A stretch of 49,068 bases of DNA from Planctomycetaceae bacterium (GTDB lineage Bacteria > Planctomycetota > Phycisphaerae > Sedimentisphaerales > Anaerohalosphaeraceae), in NCBI GenBank assembly GCA_021372945.1, contig JAJFTK010000022.1, forward strand, positions 1-49,068, written 5' to 3'. Under the pieces are notes generated by a model. The model saw only the letters and a list, made by a program, of their open reading frames with translations. It made no database searches and had not been told where the DNA came from. How positions within the stretch are numbered: the first letter of the stretch is position 1; the number at the start of each line of letters is the position of its first letter. Made by a program: the position numbers and the translations under genes. Shown here piece after piece: positions 1-9,106 of the stretch.

Positions 1-144
1 TTCAATCGAAAAATAGGTATGGTCATCAACCGATCCTGCGGATGCAAGAACCTGCGTTACCTCTTTCTAAACCTCAGACAGTTGGCAAAAAAACCGATTC
101 CATTATGATCCCGTATCATCAAAATCCGCGGAGAACCAAAATTT

Positions 145-639
145 TTAGGTGGCGGGGGCGAGGGATTGAGGCTCGGTCACTGCGGCGGGATTTAGACCTT
201 GCTCGATGGCCCGGATCTTTCGCAATGCGCGGTTTCGGCGGACGTTGTGATGAAAGGCAGTATCGAGCCACTCTTTGAGGATTTTCTGCGCGGTATCGGC
301 GTCCAGCCAGCGGTCCGCAAGACAGAGCACGTTGGTATTGTAAAGCTGTCGTGCCAGCCGCGCCTCGAACACATCATAACACGGGGCGGCGTAAAGGCCC
401 TTGATCTTATTGGCTGCCATGCTCGAGGCCATACCGGCGCCGTAAACCAGAACAAGGCGGTCATAACCGCGTTTGAGCATCGCAACGCCGGCATTATAAA
501 CGCCGTCGGCACAATCGCAATCCTGGCAATCCCTTCCCATATCGATCACATCATGGTCAAGCAAAACCATGTAATCAATCAGCGACTCGGCGAGTTTTCG
601 TCCCGAACGATTATAGGAGATCACGATCTTCATAACCAT
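145..639 (-). CDS. RpiB/LacAB-family isomerase-like protein lacking the catalytic Cys
   Basis: A 164-residue protein of the ribose-5-phosphate isomerase B / LacA / LacB fold, cytoplasmic. The family core is visible: the substrate loop AANKIKGLYAA (about residues 75-85), and a TNVLCLADRWLD segment matching the family's NDANVL-type motif. In RpiB the CGxG loop carries the general-base cysteine; here it reads YGAG with Tyr66 in that place. The N-terminal Asp-His pair of classical RpiB is also absent (SYNRSG). Isomerase activity is therefore doubtful and a binding or regulatory role is possible. It follows its paralogue at 732-1187 by about 90 bp on the same strand, probably one operon. ATG at 639 is chosen because AAGAAAG lies just upstream; Met3 is an alternative start. 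Confidence 0.85.
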   Translation of the reverse strand: MVMKIVISYNRSGRKLAESLIDYMVLLDHDVIDMGRDCQDCDCADGVYNAGVAMLKRGYDRLVLVYGAGMASSMAANKIKGLYAAPCYDVFEARLARQLYNTNVLCLADRWLDADTAQKILKEWLDTAFHHNVRRNRALRKIRAIEQGLNPAAVTEPQSLAPAT

Positions 640-731
640 CTGTTCTTTCTTTGCGATAATACCGATTTATTATGCAGCGATGAATAAGGATAAACTTCAG
701 GGAATAAGCCATAAACGTTTAGGTGAAATGC

Positions 732-1187
732 CTATCCTTGCGGATATCCGCTATCTTCGATGCTCTTGATCTTTCGCAGGGCCCGGTCACAGCGATTCTT
801 GTGTTCGAACTGCGTCCCGAGCCACTCCTTAACGATGGCATGCGCCGTTTGCGGGTCAAGCCATGAATCGGATAGACAAAGTACATTGGTGTCGTAATCC
901 TCGCGAGCGATATGAGCTTCCAAGGCTTCGTAACAAACGGCGGCGTAAAGGCCCTTGATCTTGTTGGCGATCATCGAGGTGTTGATGCCGCTGCCGCAGA
1001 TAATAATGATGCGATCGACATTGTTGCTCAAAAGCTCCAAGCCGGCTTCGTAAAGCACATCCGTACATCCAAACTCGTCATCCGCAACCTTGTAAAAGGT
1101 TGAACTGTGCCCCAGTTGGATGACTAACCCATTGATTCCTTCTGCTATTCTTGCCCCCGTGTTATTGTAGGCAATCGCGATCTTCAT
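732..1187 (-). CDS. RpiB/LacAB-family sugar-phosphate isomerase
   Basis: About 151 residues, cytoplasmic, of the RpiB/LacA/LacB family that interconverts aldose and ketose phosphates. The active-site loop IICGSGINTSMIANKIKG (residues about 62-79) keeps the catalytic Cys64, followed by the DTNVLCLSDSWLD motif, so this copy looks catalytically competent, unlike the downstream paralogue. The usual N-terminal Asp-His pair is replaced by Asn-Asn, so the substrate may not be ribose 5-phosphate. The start is placed at the ATG at 1187, preceded by AAGGAAG at good spacing; an upstream in-frame GTG at 1202 would place that Shine-Dalgarno inside the gene. First gene of a probable two-gene operon. Confidence 0.88.
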   Translation of the reverse strand: MKIAIAYNNTGARIAEGINGLVIQLGHSSTFYKVADDEFGCTDVLYEAGLELLSNNVDRIIIICGSGINTSMIANKIKGLYAAVCYEALEAHIAREDYDTNVLCLSDSWLDPQTAHAIVKEWLGTQFEHKNRCDRALRKIKSIEDSGYPQG

Positions 1188-1284
1188 CCGATCTTCCTTC
1201 ACATGGGTATTACCAACAGTTTCCTACGCGACCTAAGTTATTTGTTCGCAGCGATTTAGTATTCTTTCAAGAGGATTTTTAAAC

Positions 1285-1327
1285 AAAAAACGGCCATGGT
1301 GTCCTGCTGTTTCAGGACACCACAGCC
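1285..1327 (-). terminator. Rho-independent terminator of the golvesin-array gene
   Basis: On the minus strand a stem built on TGGTGTCCTG / CAGGACACCA with a 6-nt loop is followed by a T-rich run (TTTTTTG). It lies just after the stop codon of the 1359-4730 gene and separates it from the isomerase genes. Confidence 0.8.
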
Positions 1328-1358
1328 GCGTATTTGGCGGGCAGTCCTCGAAGCGATC

Positions 1359-4300
1359 TTATTGCACGATCATCGTGAACTTGACTGCATCGGCGCAGAT
1401 GGATGTGCGGTCGGTCAGCGTCCGGATCGTCACATTGTACGTCTGGCCTTGTTCAAACTGGTATTCGCCAAGCACGTTCCACATCCCGGCATTGAGCAAC
1501 TGGTTGACGGTGAGGGATGCCGTGCCGGAGGCGTTCTGGATCTCAACGGGCGCGGCGGCGCTTCGCGAGCTAATATAGGTCCACCACATGGAGACCTGGT
1601 AAAGCCCGCTTTTTGCCGGGGTGAATTGCCACGTGAACGAGGCGTTGGCATCGCGGCAATAGACCGAGTTGGTTCCATACCAATCCGGCGCTCCGGATAC
1701 CGGCCATGTGCCGACCGATGAGACCTGCGGGTCGGTGTTGTCGATGATCGTGTCCGCCGGCATTTCTACCGGCTCAAATCGTACCGCGTCGGCGCAGACG
1801 GCGGAACTGTCGGCGAGCGTTCGGATGGTGACGCTGTAGGTCGTCCCCGCGCTGAACAGGAAGCTTCCCAGCGAGTTCCAGGCGTTGCCGCCCGTCTGCT
1901 GATTGACGGTCAGGGATTCTGTTCCGCCGGCGTGCTGAATCTCTACGGGCGTTACTGCGCTTCGGGACGAAAACTCCGTCCACCACATGGAGACGTTGTA
2001 GAAGCCGGTCGTATCGGGCGTAAAGAGCCAGGTGAAGGAACAATCGGCCGTCCTGCAATACAGCGAATCGGTACCCCATGCGTTGATTCCGCCGGAGACG
2101 GGCCACGTGCCTACGCGCGAGGTATTGGGATCATTGTTGTCGATGATGATGCCGCTGGGCGGCGGCGGAGGCGGTGGAGGCGGCGTGGAGGTCTTCTCGA
2201 ACATGACCGCATCGGCGCACACGCTGGAATTATCGGTGAGCGTGTAAATGGTTATGCGATAAGTGGTGCCGCCGTAGAACGGGTACTCGCCCAGCAGATT
2301 CCACATCCCCACGTTGGTCATCTGATTAACCGTGAGGGACCCCGTGCCGTCAACGTTTTCGATCTCCACTGGCGCGGCGGTCGAGCGTGAGGTGCTGTCG
2401 GTCCACCACATGAACACATTGTAATAGCCGTCTTCGGCTGGGGTAAATAGCCACGTGAAGGAGGCGTTGGGCGCCCTGCAATAGACGGAATTGGTTCCGT
2501 AAGGGTTCAGACCGGCCGACGCGGGCCACTTGCCGACTATTTCCGTTGTGGTATCGGTGTTGTCGATAATGAAACCAGTTGGCGGAGGCGGCGGCGGAGC
2601 GGTCGTCTCGACAAACCGTACGGCGTCGGCACAGATACTCGACAGGTCCGTAATAGTGCGAACAGTCACTCGGTACGTCACCCCCTCGTTAAAGAGGTAT
2701 TTGCCAAGGACGTTCCACATGCCGCCGTTAAGCTGTTGGTTGGCGGTCAAAGACTGCACGCCATCGGCGGTCTCGATCTCGATCGGAGCGGCGGTGCTGC
2801 GCGAGGAGATGACCGTCCACCACATGGAGACCTCGTAATTACTGGTCTTGGTTGGCGTAAAGAGCCATGTGAAGGAGGCGTTGGGCGCCCTGCAATAAAG
2901 CGAGTTGGTGCCGTAGAAGCCCGCTGCGCCGGAGGCGACCCAGGAGCCAACGCGCTCGGTGGCGGCATCGGTGTTGTCGATGACGGTCTCATCGGGCGGA
3001 GGCGGCGGGGCCGACTGTTCAAAGCGGACCGCATCGGCGCAGATCGAGGTGTTGTCCGCCAGTGTGCGGATGGTGACCTGGTAAGTTGTGCCGGCGTTGA
3101 ACAGGTAATTGCCAAGCACGTTCCACGTGGCGGAATTGGCCAATTGATTGACGGTGAGCTGGGCTGTGCCGCCGGCATTCTGGATCTCTACGGGGGCCGC
3201 GGTGCATCGCGAGGTGGAATCGGTCCACCACATCGAGACATCGTAATAGGCGGTTTCGGCGGGCGTGAAGAGCCATGTGAAGGAGCAGTTGGCGCTGCGG
3301 CACCAGACCGAGTCAACGCCGTAGGGATTGACTCCGGCCGAAGCGGCCCACGTGCCTACGCTGGAGGTGTCGGCGTCCCGGTTGTCGATGATCGTACCCG
3401 AAGGCGGCGGAGGCGGCGGCGGGGGAGGCGTCGCGGTTTTTTCAAACAGGACCGCATCGGCGCAAACGCTGGAATTATCGGTGAGCGTGTAAATGGTTAT
3501 GCGATAGGTGGTGCCGCCGTAGAACGGGTATTCGCCCAGAAGGTTCCACATACCGACGTTCGTCATTTGATTGACTGTGAGCAGGGCCGTGCCGTCGCCA
3601 TTTTGGATTTCCACCGGCGCGGCGGTAGAGCGCGAGGTGGAGTCGGTCCACCACATGGAGACATTGTAGTAGCCGTCTTCGGCGGGGGTAAACAGCCACG
3701 AGAAGGAAGCGTTGGGAGCCCTGCTATAGACCGAATTGGTTCCCCATGGGTTGAGGCCGGCCGAGACGGGCCAGGAGCCGACCCGCGCAGTCAAAGCGGT
3801 ATCGGTGTTGTCGATGATGGTGCCGGTGGGCGGTGGCGGCGGTGGCGGCGTCGTGGAGGTTTTGAAGAAGCAGACGGCATCAGCGCAGATCGCGGATCTG
3901 TCGGCCAGGGTCCGGACGGTGACCAGGTATGTGGTCCCGGCGTTAAAGAGGTATTCGCCCAGCAGGTTCCACCTGCCGCCGCTGGTCTGCTGATTGACGG
4001 TCATCGATGCGGTGCCGTCTGCGTTTTGAACTTCGACCGGCGTTACAGCGCTTCGGCTGCTGAACTCGGTCCACCACATGAAAACCTGATAATAACTGGT
4101 TTCAGTCGGCGTAAATCGCCAACTGAACGAACTATTGACGTTGCGGCAATAGAGCGAGTTCGTGCCGTAAGCGCCAACACCGCCGGAAACGGACCAGGTG
4201 CCGATGCGCGAGGTGTTGGCGGTGTCGGTATTGTCGATGACGGTAGTCAGTTCCGGAGGCGGCGTGGTCGCCGTCGTGAAGCGCACGGCGTCGGCGCAGG

Positions 4301-4730
4301 TATTCTGCGGGAAGACGCCGTTGCCGGTGATCGTTACACTGCCGGAGGTGTTGAAATAATACGTGCCCAGCTTGACCCACAGGCTGCCGTCGATCTGCTG
4401 ATTGACGGTGAGCGACGCCTGGCCGGAACCATGCGTGATGGTCACGGGGGCGGCATCCGTGCGCGAGGTGTACTGGGTCCACCACATGAAGACATCATAA
4501 AAGCCGGGATCGAGCTGATCGGTCTGCCACGTGTAGGTGGCGCCGTTGCGACCCCACAGGCTGTCCGTGCCGTAAGCGCCCGTGCCGGCCGAGACCGACC
4601 AGACGCCTGTAAAGGACGTCCCGGGCTGGCCGTTATCGATGATCACGTCCGCGGCGCCCGGGGAGAGCCCGACGAAAAGATTCGTCAAGAGCAGCAGCAA
4701 TAAGCAGGTGTAACCAGACGAGGTACGCAT
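1359..4730 (-). CDS. Secreted protein with eight golvesin/Xly CBD-like domains
   Basis: A 1123-residue exported protein. The N-terminus MRTSSGYTCLLLLLL is a signal peptide ending near SPGAAD. The rest is eight tandem copies of a domain of about 125-140 residues. Each begins (V/I)IDNxD and continues with VGxW, YGTxSxYCR, FTW, YxVxMWWT, RSxxxPVEI, LTVNQ and W(N)xLG, ending CADAVxF. This is the pattern of golvesin C-terminal/Xly CBD-like domains, which are often attached to polysaccharide-active or surface proteins. Most copies are joined by runs of 6-9 prolines and carry a conserved Cys pair (YCR and CADAV), perhaps a disulphide. No catalytic domain, PEP-CTERM or dockerin is seen, so it may be a pure binding or scaffold protein. 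ATG at 4730 has AAAGGAA upstream and starts the signal peptide; the frame extends to 4826 without need. Confidence 0.85.
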   Translation of the reverse strand: MRTSSGYTCLLLLLLTNLFVGLSPGAADVIIDNGQPGTSFTGVWSVSAGTGAYGTDSLWGRNGATYTWQTDQLDPGFYDVFMWWTQYTSRTDAAPVTITHGSGQASLTVNQQIDGSLWVKLGTYYFNTSGSVTITGNGVFPQNTCADAVRFTTATTPPPELTTVIDNTDTANTSRIGTWSVSGGVGAYGTNSLYCRNVNSSFSWRFTPTETSYYQVFMWWTEFSSRSAVTPVEVQNADGTASMTVNQQTSGGRWNLLGEYLFNAGTTYLVTVRTLADRSAICADAVCFFKTSTTPPPPPPPTGTIIDNTDTALTARVGSWPVSAGLNPWGTNSVYSRAPNASFSWLFTPAEDGYYNVSMWWTDSTSRSTAAPVEIQNGDGTALLTVNQMTNVGMWNLLGEYPFYGGTTYRITIYTLTDNSSVCADAVLFEKTATPPPPPPPPPSGTIIDNRDADTSSVGTWAASAGVNPYGVDSVWCRSANCSFTWLFTPAETAYYDVSMWWTDSTSRCTAAPVEIQNAGGTAQLTVNQLANSATWNVLGNYLFNAGTTYQVTIRTLADNTSICADAVRFEQSAPPPPPDETVIDNTDAATERVGSWVASGAAGFYGTNSLYCRAPNASFTWLFTPTKTSNYEVSMWWTVISSRSTAAPIEIETADGVQSLTANQQLNGGMWNVLGKYLFNEGVTYRVTVRTITDLSSICADAVRFVETTAPPPPPPTGFIIDNTDTTTEIVGKWPASAGLNPYGTNSVYCRAPNASFTWLFTPAEDGYYNVFMWWTDSTSRSTAAPVEIENVDGTGSLTVNQMTNVGMWNLLGEYPFYGGTTYRITIYTLTDNSSVCADAVMFEKTSTPPPPPPPPPSGIIIDNNDPNTSRVGTWPVSGGINAWGTDSLYCRTADCSFTWLFTPDTTGFYNVSMWWTEFSSRSAVTPVEIQHAGGTESLTVNQQTGGNAWNSLGSFLFSAGTTYSVTIRTLADSSAVCADAVRFEPVEMPADTIIDNTDPQVSSVGTWPVSGAPDWYGTNSVYCRDANASFTWQFTPAKSGLYQVSMWWTYISSRSAAAPVEIQNASGTASLTVNQLLNAGMWNVLGEYQFEQGQTYNVTIRTLTDRTSICADAVKFTMIVQ

Positions 4731-4820
4731 TGCAATGGTTCCTTTCTTTGCAAGGGGGTTGATGTAAGATTTACGTGTCCGCCAAAAACATGCACCTACT
4801 ATCTGAAATATAGCTATCTG

Positions 4821-4849
4821 CTTCAAGGCGTTTGTTACTTAATTGATAT
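4821..4849 (-). promoter_or_regulatory. Shared upstream element of the golvesin-type genes (copy 1)
   Basis: On the minus strand this 29-nt block reads ATATCAATTAAG... and ends CGCCTTGAAG. It matches the block at 8754-8782 in 25 of 29 positions and lies 90 nt before its start codon, against 88 nt for the other copy, while the DNA between element and ATG is not obviously similar. A shared promoter or activator site is the simplest reading; TTGAAG could be a -35 box but no convincing -10 is conserved. Confidence 0.6.
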
Positions 4850-4999
4850 TCACTGAAAGCACATTTTAACATGAGGCATAATGCTGAAGGTATGTTGCTT
4901 AACTGCGACAAGGCATTTTGCTCGGTTGTTAACAGCACTTCAACCGACAGGTTCGACTAATTCGCATAAATATATGAACGGAGGTTGCAGGTCAGGTGA

Positions 5000-7900
5000 T
5001 CAATTCACAACCATTGAAAACTTTACCGCGTCTGCGCAGACGGCGGAGCGGTCGGGCAGCGTTCGGACGGTTATCTTGTACGTCAAGCCGGCTTCAAAAC
5101 CGTATCTGCCGAGCGTATTCCACGTGCCACCGTTTATCTTCTGATTGACCGTCATGGATGCCGTGCCTGCCGCATGCTGAATTTCCACGGGCGTCACGGC
5201 GCTGCGCGAAGAGAACTCGGTCCACCACATGGAGACGTCGTAATCACCATCTTGAGCGGGCGTGAAGAGCCACGTAAAGGAACGATTTGCATCGCGGCAG
5301 TAGACACTGTCCGCGCCATAGGGATCGGCTCCGCCGGAGACTGACCAGGTGCCGACGCGCTGCGTGGCGGCATCGCGGTTGTCGATAATGATTTCCTGCG
5401 GCGGAGCGACTACCTTTACGAAGCGCACGGCGTCGGCGCAGGTGCTGACCGGGTAAGCGCCAAGGGCGGTGATCGTGACCGAGCCGGTACCGTCGAAATA
5501 GTATGTACCCAGGCTGTTCCACTTACCGCCGTTGGTCCGCTGGTTGACCGTGAGGTTTTTGGTTCCGCCGGCGTGAACGACGGCAACGGGCGCAGCGCTG
5601 GTGCGCGAGGATAATTGCGTCCACCACATGTAGACTTCATAATTACCGGCAGGCAGCGAGGTTTGCCAAGTGTATGCGGCTCCACCGCGTGCCCACAGGC
5701 TGTCGGTGCCGTAGGCGCCAGTTGCGCCCGATATGCCCCACGTGCCGGTAAACGATGTGCCGGGGTCGCCGTTGTCAATGATGATGTCGTCAGTTGACGA
5801 TTGTATCAGCACGATCTTGGACGTGGGGTCTCTTGTGAACGCGACATCGAGCGGATCGCCGTTTTCCAGTGTTCCGGTGATTGTGCCGGAAAGCGCGGTT
5901 ACCTCGCCAAAGGGCAGATTGAAGGCTGAACCGTAGATTTCGACAGTGGCGGCTGCGCTGTCAAATTCACTGCCGACAGTTAGATTCTGAACGTTTCCGC
6001 CTTTTATTGTAACCGTGCCTGTGCTATACGCGCCGAGCGCTCTGACGGAGCCTCCGCAAATTTGAACCTGTGCGTCGTCAACGCAAGACAAATGGCCGAC
6101 TGAGCCGCCGCTTATTTCGACCCGCGACTGCCCACCAGCTTCTATAGAACCGTCCACTGAGCCGTCGTTTATTTCAATCCGCGACTGCCCATAAGCTTGT
6201 ATATAACCGCTGCCGCCCCCACCTTCAAACTCTCTGATGGTGCCACCGTTCATAACGAAGCGCGAGGTGCCACTGGCTGACAGGGTATTGATGGAGCCGT
6301 CATGAACGTATACCTGGCTGTTACCATCCATAGTAGCGAAATCCATGCCCCAAGGCAGGCCGGTGATTACCTCGCCCCCGTAGATATCGAGACGGCTATT
6401 GCCGCTAACGCCAAAAGCATAACTATAACCGCTATACATGTTCACCTTGCTGTCATCGTCCGCGTCAAAACCCCAAGAGAGCCGGCCCCAGATGTTCAGA
6501 ATACTGTGCTCAAAGACTGAGACTGTATTCCATGAGAGGGGCTGGTAGGTGCCGACCTGGCCGGATTCGGTAATGTTGAGCGTTGTCGGCTGTTCGGTGG
6601 GGCCATCGTAAACGCGGTAGGTGTATAGGACCAGCGAGTCGATTTCGTGTGTCAGTCCATCGGCGTAAACGATTTCCGCGTCAGCAGGCGCAAAACGGAC
6701 AGCGTCTGCGCAAACGGTTGTATTGTCGGCAAGCGTGCGGATAGTGATTTTGTATGTTGTGCCGGCGCTGAATGAATAGTCGTCGTTGCCGAGCAGGTTC
6801 CATTTGCCGCCGTCTCCACGCTGGTTGACCGTCAGGTATTGTGTACCGCCGGCGGTCTCTATTTCGACGGGAACGTCGGTTGAGCGCGATGAAAACTCAG
6901 TCCACCACATGAAGACGTAGTAGTTGCCGGATTGGGTGGGCGTAAAGTGCCAACTGAACGAGCAGTTGGGGGCGCGGCAGTAGAGGGAGTCTGTGCCGTA
7001 GGGATTTTCTCCGCCGGAGACGGGCCACGTGCCGACGCGCGAGGTGAGAGCGGTATCCGTGTTGTCGATGATGACCTCGGCGGGCGAGGTGTCGATCAGG
7101 ATGATCTTGCCGGTCGAGGCTCTTGTGAAGGCGACACTGAGAGGATCGCCGTTTTGAAGGGTGCCGGTGATGGTGCCGGATTCGGCGGTGACTTCGCCGA
7201 AGGGCAGGTTAAATGACGGGCCGTAGATTTCGACGATTGACTCATATAAACAGTCAACCGCATCGATCGATCCGCCCTTAATGACTGCACTTGCAAAATC
7301 TGTAAGCTGCAACAGACCATCGACTTGCCCGCCGGTCATTGTAAAAGCTGCGGATTCATAGAGGGCAATCTGCCCATCAACGACGCCGCCATGCAGGTTG
7401 AATTTGCTATTGTCGTGCAGTATGATCCAGTAAATACCCTGACCGACTTCTTCGGCAGAAATATTTCCTCCGTACATGTCGATCACGCTATCGTGTTGTG
7501 CGAAAAACCCAAGCCCCGATGCGCCTTCATAGATGTTTGCTTTGCTTTCATTCTCGATGTTGAATCCCCAGACGATATTACCATAGGTATTCAGGATACT
7601 GTGCTCGGTGATTGAGATATAGCCTATATTCACAGTATCGGTGCCAATCTGCCCGGTGGGGGTGACGGTCAGTGTAGTAGGCTGAGACGAGGGACCATCC
7701 TTAATGATATAGCCGCTGTTGACGAGCGTGCTGATCTCATGCAGCAGCCCGTCGGCATAGGTGATCGTTTCGCCGGGAATCGGGGTTGAGGTCTTTTCGA
7801 ATGCCACCGCGTCTGCGCAAACGGTAGTATTGTCCGCAAGCGTACGGATCGTCACGTCGTAGGTTACGCCTGCCTCAAACAGGTATTCTCCAAGCAGGTT

Positions 7901-8665
7901 CCATTGGCCGCCGTCGGTTTGCTGATTTACGGCTAAGGACTCTTGACCGTAGGCTGTTTCTATTTCGACAGGGGCGGCGGCGCTGCGCGAAGAGAACTCG
8001 GTCCACCACATGGAGACATTGTAGTAGGCGGTTTCGGCGGCTGTAAATCGCCAACTGAAGGAGCAGTTGGGGGCGCGGCAGTAGAGGGAATTTGTGCCGT
8101 ATGGATTTTCTCCGCCGGAGACGGACCAGGTGCCGACGCGGGAGGTGAGAGCAGTGTCGGTGTTGTCGATGACCATATCGGGTGTGGGCGGAGTGACCGG
8201 GACGAATCGCACGGCGTCAGCGCAGGTGCTAATGGGATAGACGCCGAGGGCGGTGATTGTAACCGAGCCTGTGCCGTCCAGGTAGCCGGGAAAGTGGTAT
8301 GTTCCCAAGCTGTTCCATTGGCCGCCGTTGATCTTCTGGTTGACGACGAGGTTGGTGGTTCCTGCGGAGTGGACGATTTCGACGGGCGCAGCGTTTGCGC
8401 GTGAGGATAACTGCGTCCACCACATAAAGACTTCGTATTCACCGGGGTCAAGCTGCCGGGGCAGCCATGTGTAGGCGGTACCGCCGCGGGCCCAAAGGCT
8501 GTCGGCACCCCAGGCGCCGGCAGCGCCTGAAACGCCCCACGTGCCGGTGAAGGATGTGTAGGGGTCGCCGTTGTCGATGACCAGTTCGGTAGCGGCGGGA
8601 GCGAACGCTGAAAGTGTGATGAACGCGAGAAAGAGAACGCTGGTGAAAGAGGATTTGGCGTGCAT
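5000..8665 (-). CDS. Secreted golvesin-like / beta-helix repeat protein
   Basis: A 1221-residue exported protein related to the 1359-4730 product. Signal peptide MHAKSSFTSVLFLAFITLSAFA, then two golvesin/Xly CBD-like domains, a first block of short glycine-rich strands (YGGNI, LHGGVV, MTGGQV, IKGGSI) typical of a parallel beta-helix, a third golvesin-like domain, a second longer beta-helix block (IYGGEV, MNGGTI, INDGSV, ISGGSV), then two more golvesin-like domains. Each helix block opens with a YADGL(L/T)HEI segment and closes with the same FNLPFGEVTA...SGTITGTL...GDPL...VAFTR cap, so the helix-plus-domain unit was duplicated. Beta-helices of this type commonly bind or cleave polysaccharides; no catalytic acidic triad is evident. 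ATG at 8665 has AAAGGAC upstream and begins the signal peptide, so the longer frame to 8731 is rejected. Probably surface attached or extracellular. Confidence 0.83.
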   Translation of the reverse strand: MHAKSSFTSVLFLAFITLSAFAPAATELVIDNGDPYTSFTGTWGVSGAAGAWGADSLWARGGTAYTWLPRQLDPGEYEVFMWWTQLSSRANAAPVEIVHSAGTTNLVVNQKINGGQWNSLGTYHFPGYLDGTGSVTITALGVYPISTCADAVRFVPVTPPTPDMVIDNTDTALTSRVGTWSVSGGENPYGTNSLYCRAPNCSFSWRFTAAETAYYNVSMWWTEFSSRSAAAPVEIETAYGQESLAVNQQTDGGQWNLLGEYLFEAGVTYDVTIRTLADNTTVCADAVAFEKTSTPIPGETITYADGLLHEISTLVNSGYIIKDGPSSQPTTLTVTPTGQIGTDTVNIGYISITEHSILNTYGNIVWGFNIENESKANIYEGASGLGFFAQHDSVIDMYGGNISAEEVGQGIYWIILHDNSKFNLHGGVVDGQIALYESAAFTMTGGQVDGLLQLTDFASAVIKGGSIDAVDCLYESIVEIYGPSFNLPFGEVTAESGTITGTLQNGDPLSVAFTRASTGKIILIDTSPAEVIIDNTDTALTSRVGTWPVSGGENPYGTDSLYCRAPNCSFSWHFTPTQSGNYYVFMWWTEFSSRSTDVPVEIETAGGTQYLTVNQRGDGGKWNLLGNDDYSFSAGTTYKITIRTLADNTTVCADAVRFAPADAEIVYADGLTHEIDSLVLYTYRVYDGPTEQPTTLNITESGQVGTYQPLSWNTVSVFEHSILNIWGRLSWGFDADDDSKVNMYSGYSYAFGVSGNSRLDIYGGEVITGLPWGMDFATMDGNSQVYVHDGSINTLSASGTSRFVMNGGTIREFEGGGGSGYIQAYGQSRIEINDGSVDGSIEAGGQSRVEISGGSVGHLSCVDDAQVQICGGSVRALGAYSTGTVTIKGGNVQNLTVGSEFDSAAATVEIYGSAFNLPFGEVTALSGTITGTLENGDPLDVAFTRDPTSKIVLIQSSTDDIIIDNGDPGTSFTGTWGISGATGAYGTDSLWARGGAAYTWQTSLPAGNYEVYMWWTQLSSRTSAAPVAVVHAGGTKNLTVNQRTNGGKWNSLGTYYFDGTGSVTITALGAYPVSTCADAVRFVKVVAPPQEIIIDNRDAATQRVGTWSVSGGADPYGADSVYCRDANRSFTWLFTPAQDGDYDVSMWWTEFSSRSAVTPVEIQHAAGTASMTVNQKINGGTWNTLGRYGFEAGLTYKITVRTLPDRSAVCADAVKFSMVVN

Positions 8666-8753
8666 GGCTGCTTGTCCTTTCGTGAGAGGTTGAATCTGTT
8701 TCACAGGAATACCTGCCTGAATATGAACCAATCTTGACCATGAGAGAATTGTC

Positions 8754-8782
8754 CTTCAAGGCGGATGTTGCTGAATTGATAT
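8754..8782 (-). promoter_or_regulatory. Shared upstream element of the golvesin-type genes (copy 2)
   Basis: Second copy of the 29-nt block described at 4821-4849 (ATATCAATTCAG... ending CGCCTTGAAG on the minus strand), 88 nt before the ATG at 8665. Four mismatches in 29 positions and matched spacing to the start codon indicate common regulation of the two secreted proteins. Confidence 0.6.
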
Positions 8783-8865
8783 GAGCGACAAACACAGTTT
8801 TGAAGTGGGCAAAATACTATCGGGCGTAAGGCTGAATGCAAATGGCGAAGCGGCTTAGATGAAAC

Positions 8866-8892
8866 CACAGATTACACCGATTACACAGATTA
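8866..8892. repeat. Three-unit 9-bp tandem repeat
   Basis: CACAGATTA, CACCGATTA, CACAGATTA in a row, in the 441-bp gap between the secreted protein gene and the PepSY-like gene. The rest of that gap (8666-9106) holds the shared upstream element and no other gene or site I can support. Confidence 0.7.
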
Positions 8893-9106
8893 TATCAAAT
8901 TAAAGGTAAAGGGCACAAGTGCAGGACAGACGGTATAAGGAAGATAGAGTTAGACAGCACCAGCAGGGTAAAGCGACATAATAGTTTTAAAAAAATCTGG
9001 GCGGTTCTCATCAAATTCTCATATATGCTGCGGTAGAGTGTTCTTTGTAAGAGCAGTCGAACGACAAGATTGCTGAAAAATTAACTTTTTTGCAAGGAGT
9101 TGTCCA

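Noticed and set aside
42..278. 78-codon frame at the left edge
   Set aside because: Overlaps the isomerase gene antisense, has no domain and no ribosome-binding site. Positions 1-144 otherwise show nothing I can support.
2736..4703. 655-codon open frame on the plus strand opposite the golvesin array
   Set aside because: It is the antisense shadow of a repetitive GC-rich gene; its product repeats low-complexity Arg/Gly/Asp patterns, has no ribosome-binding site, and the minus-strand protein has clear domains.
1359..4730. Possible tandem DNA repeats or CRISPR-like array
   Set aside because: The periodicity of roughly 400 bp is explained by repeated protein domains with diverged codons; there are no short identical repeats with unique spacers.
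4922..4947. TCGGTTG-N12-CAACCGA inverted repeat as a terminator
   Set aside because: The stem is short, the loop long and no T run follows on the minus strand.
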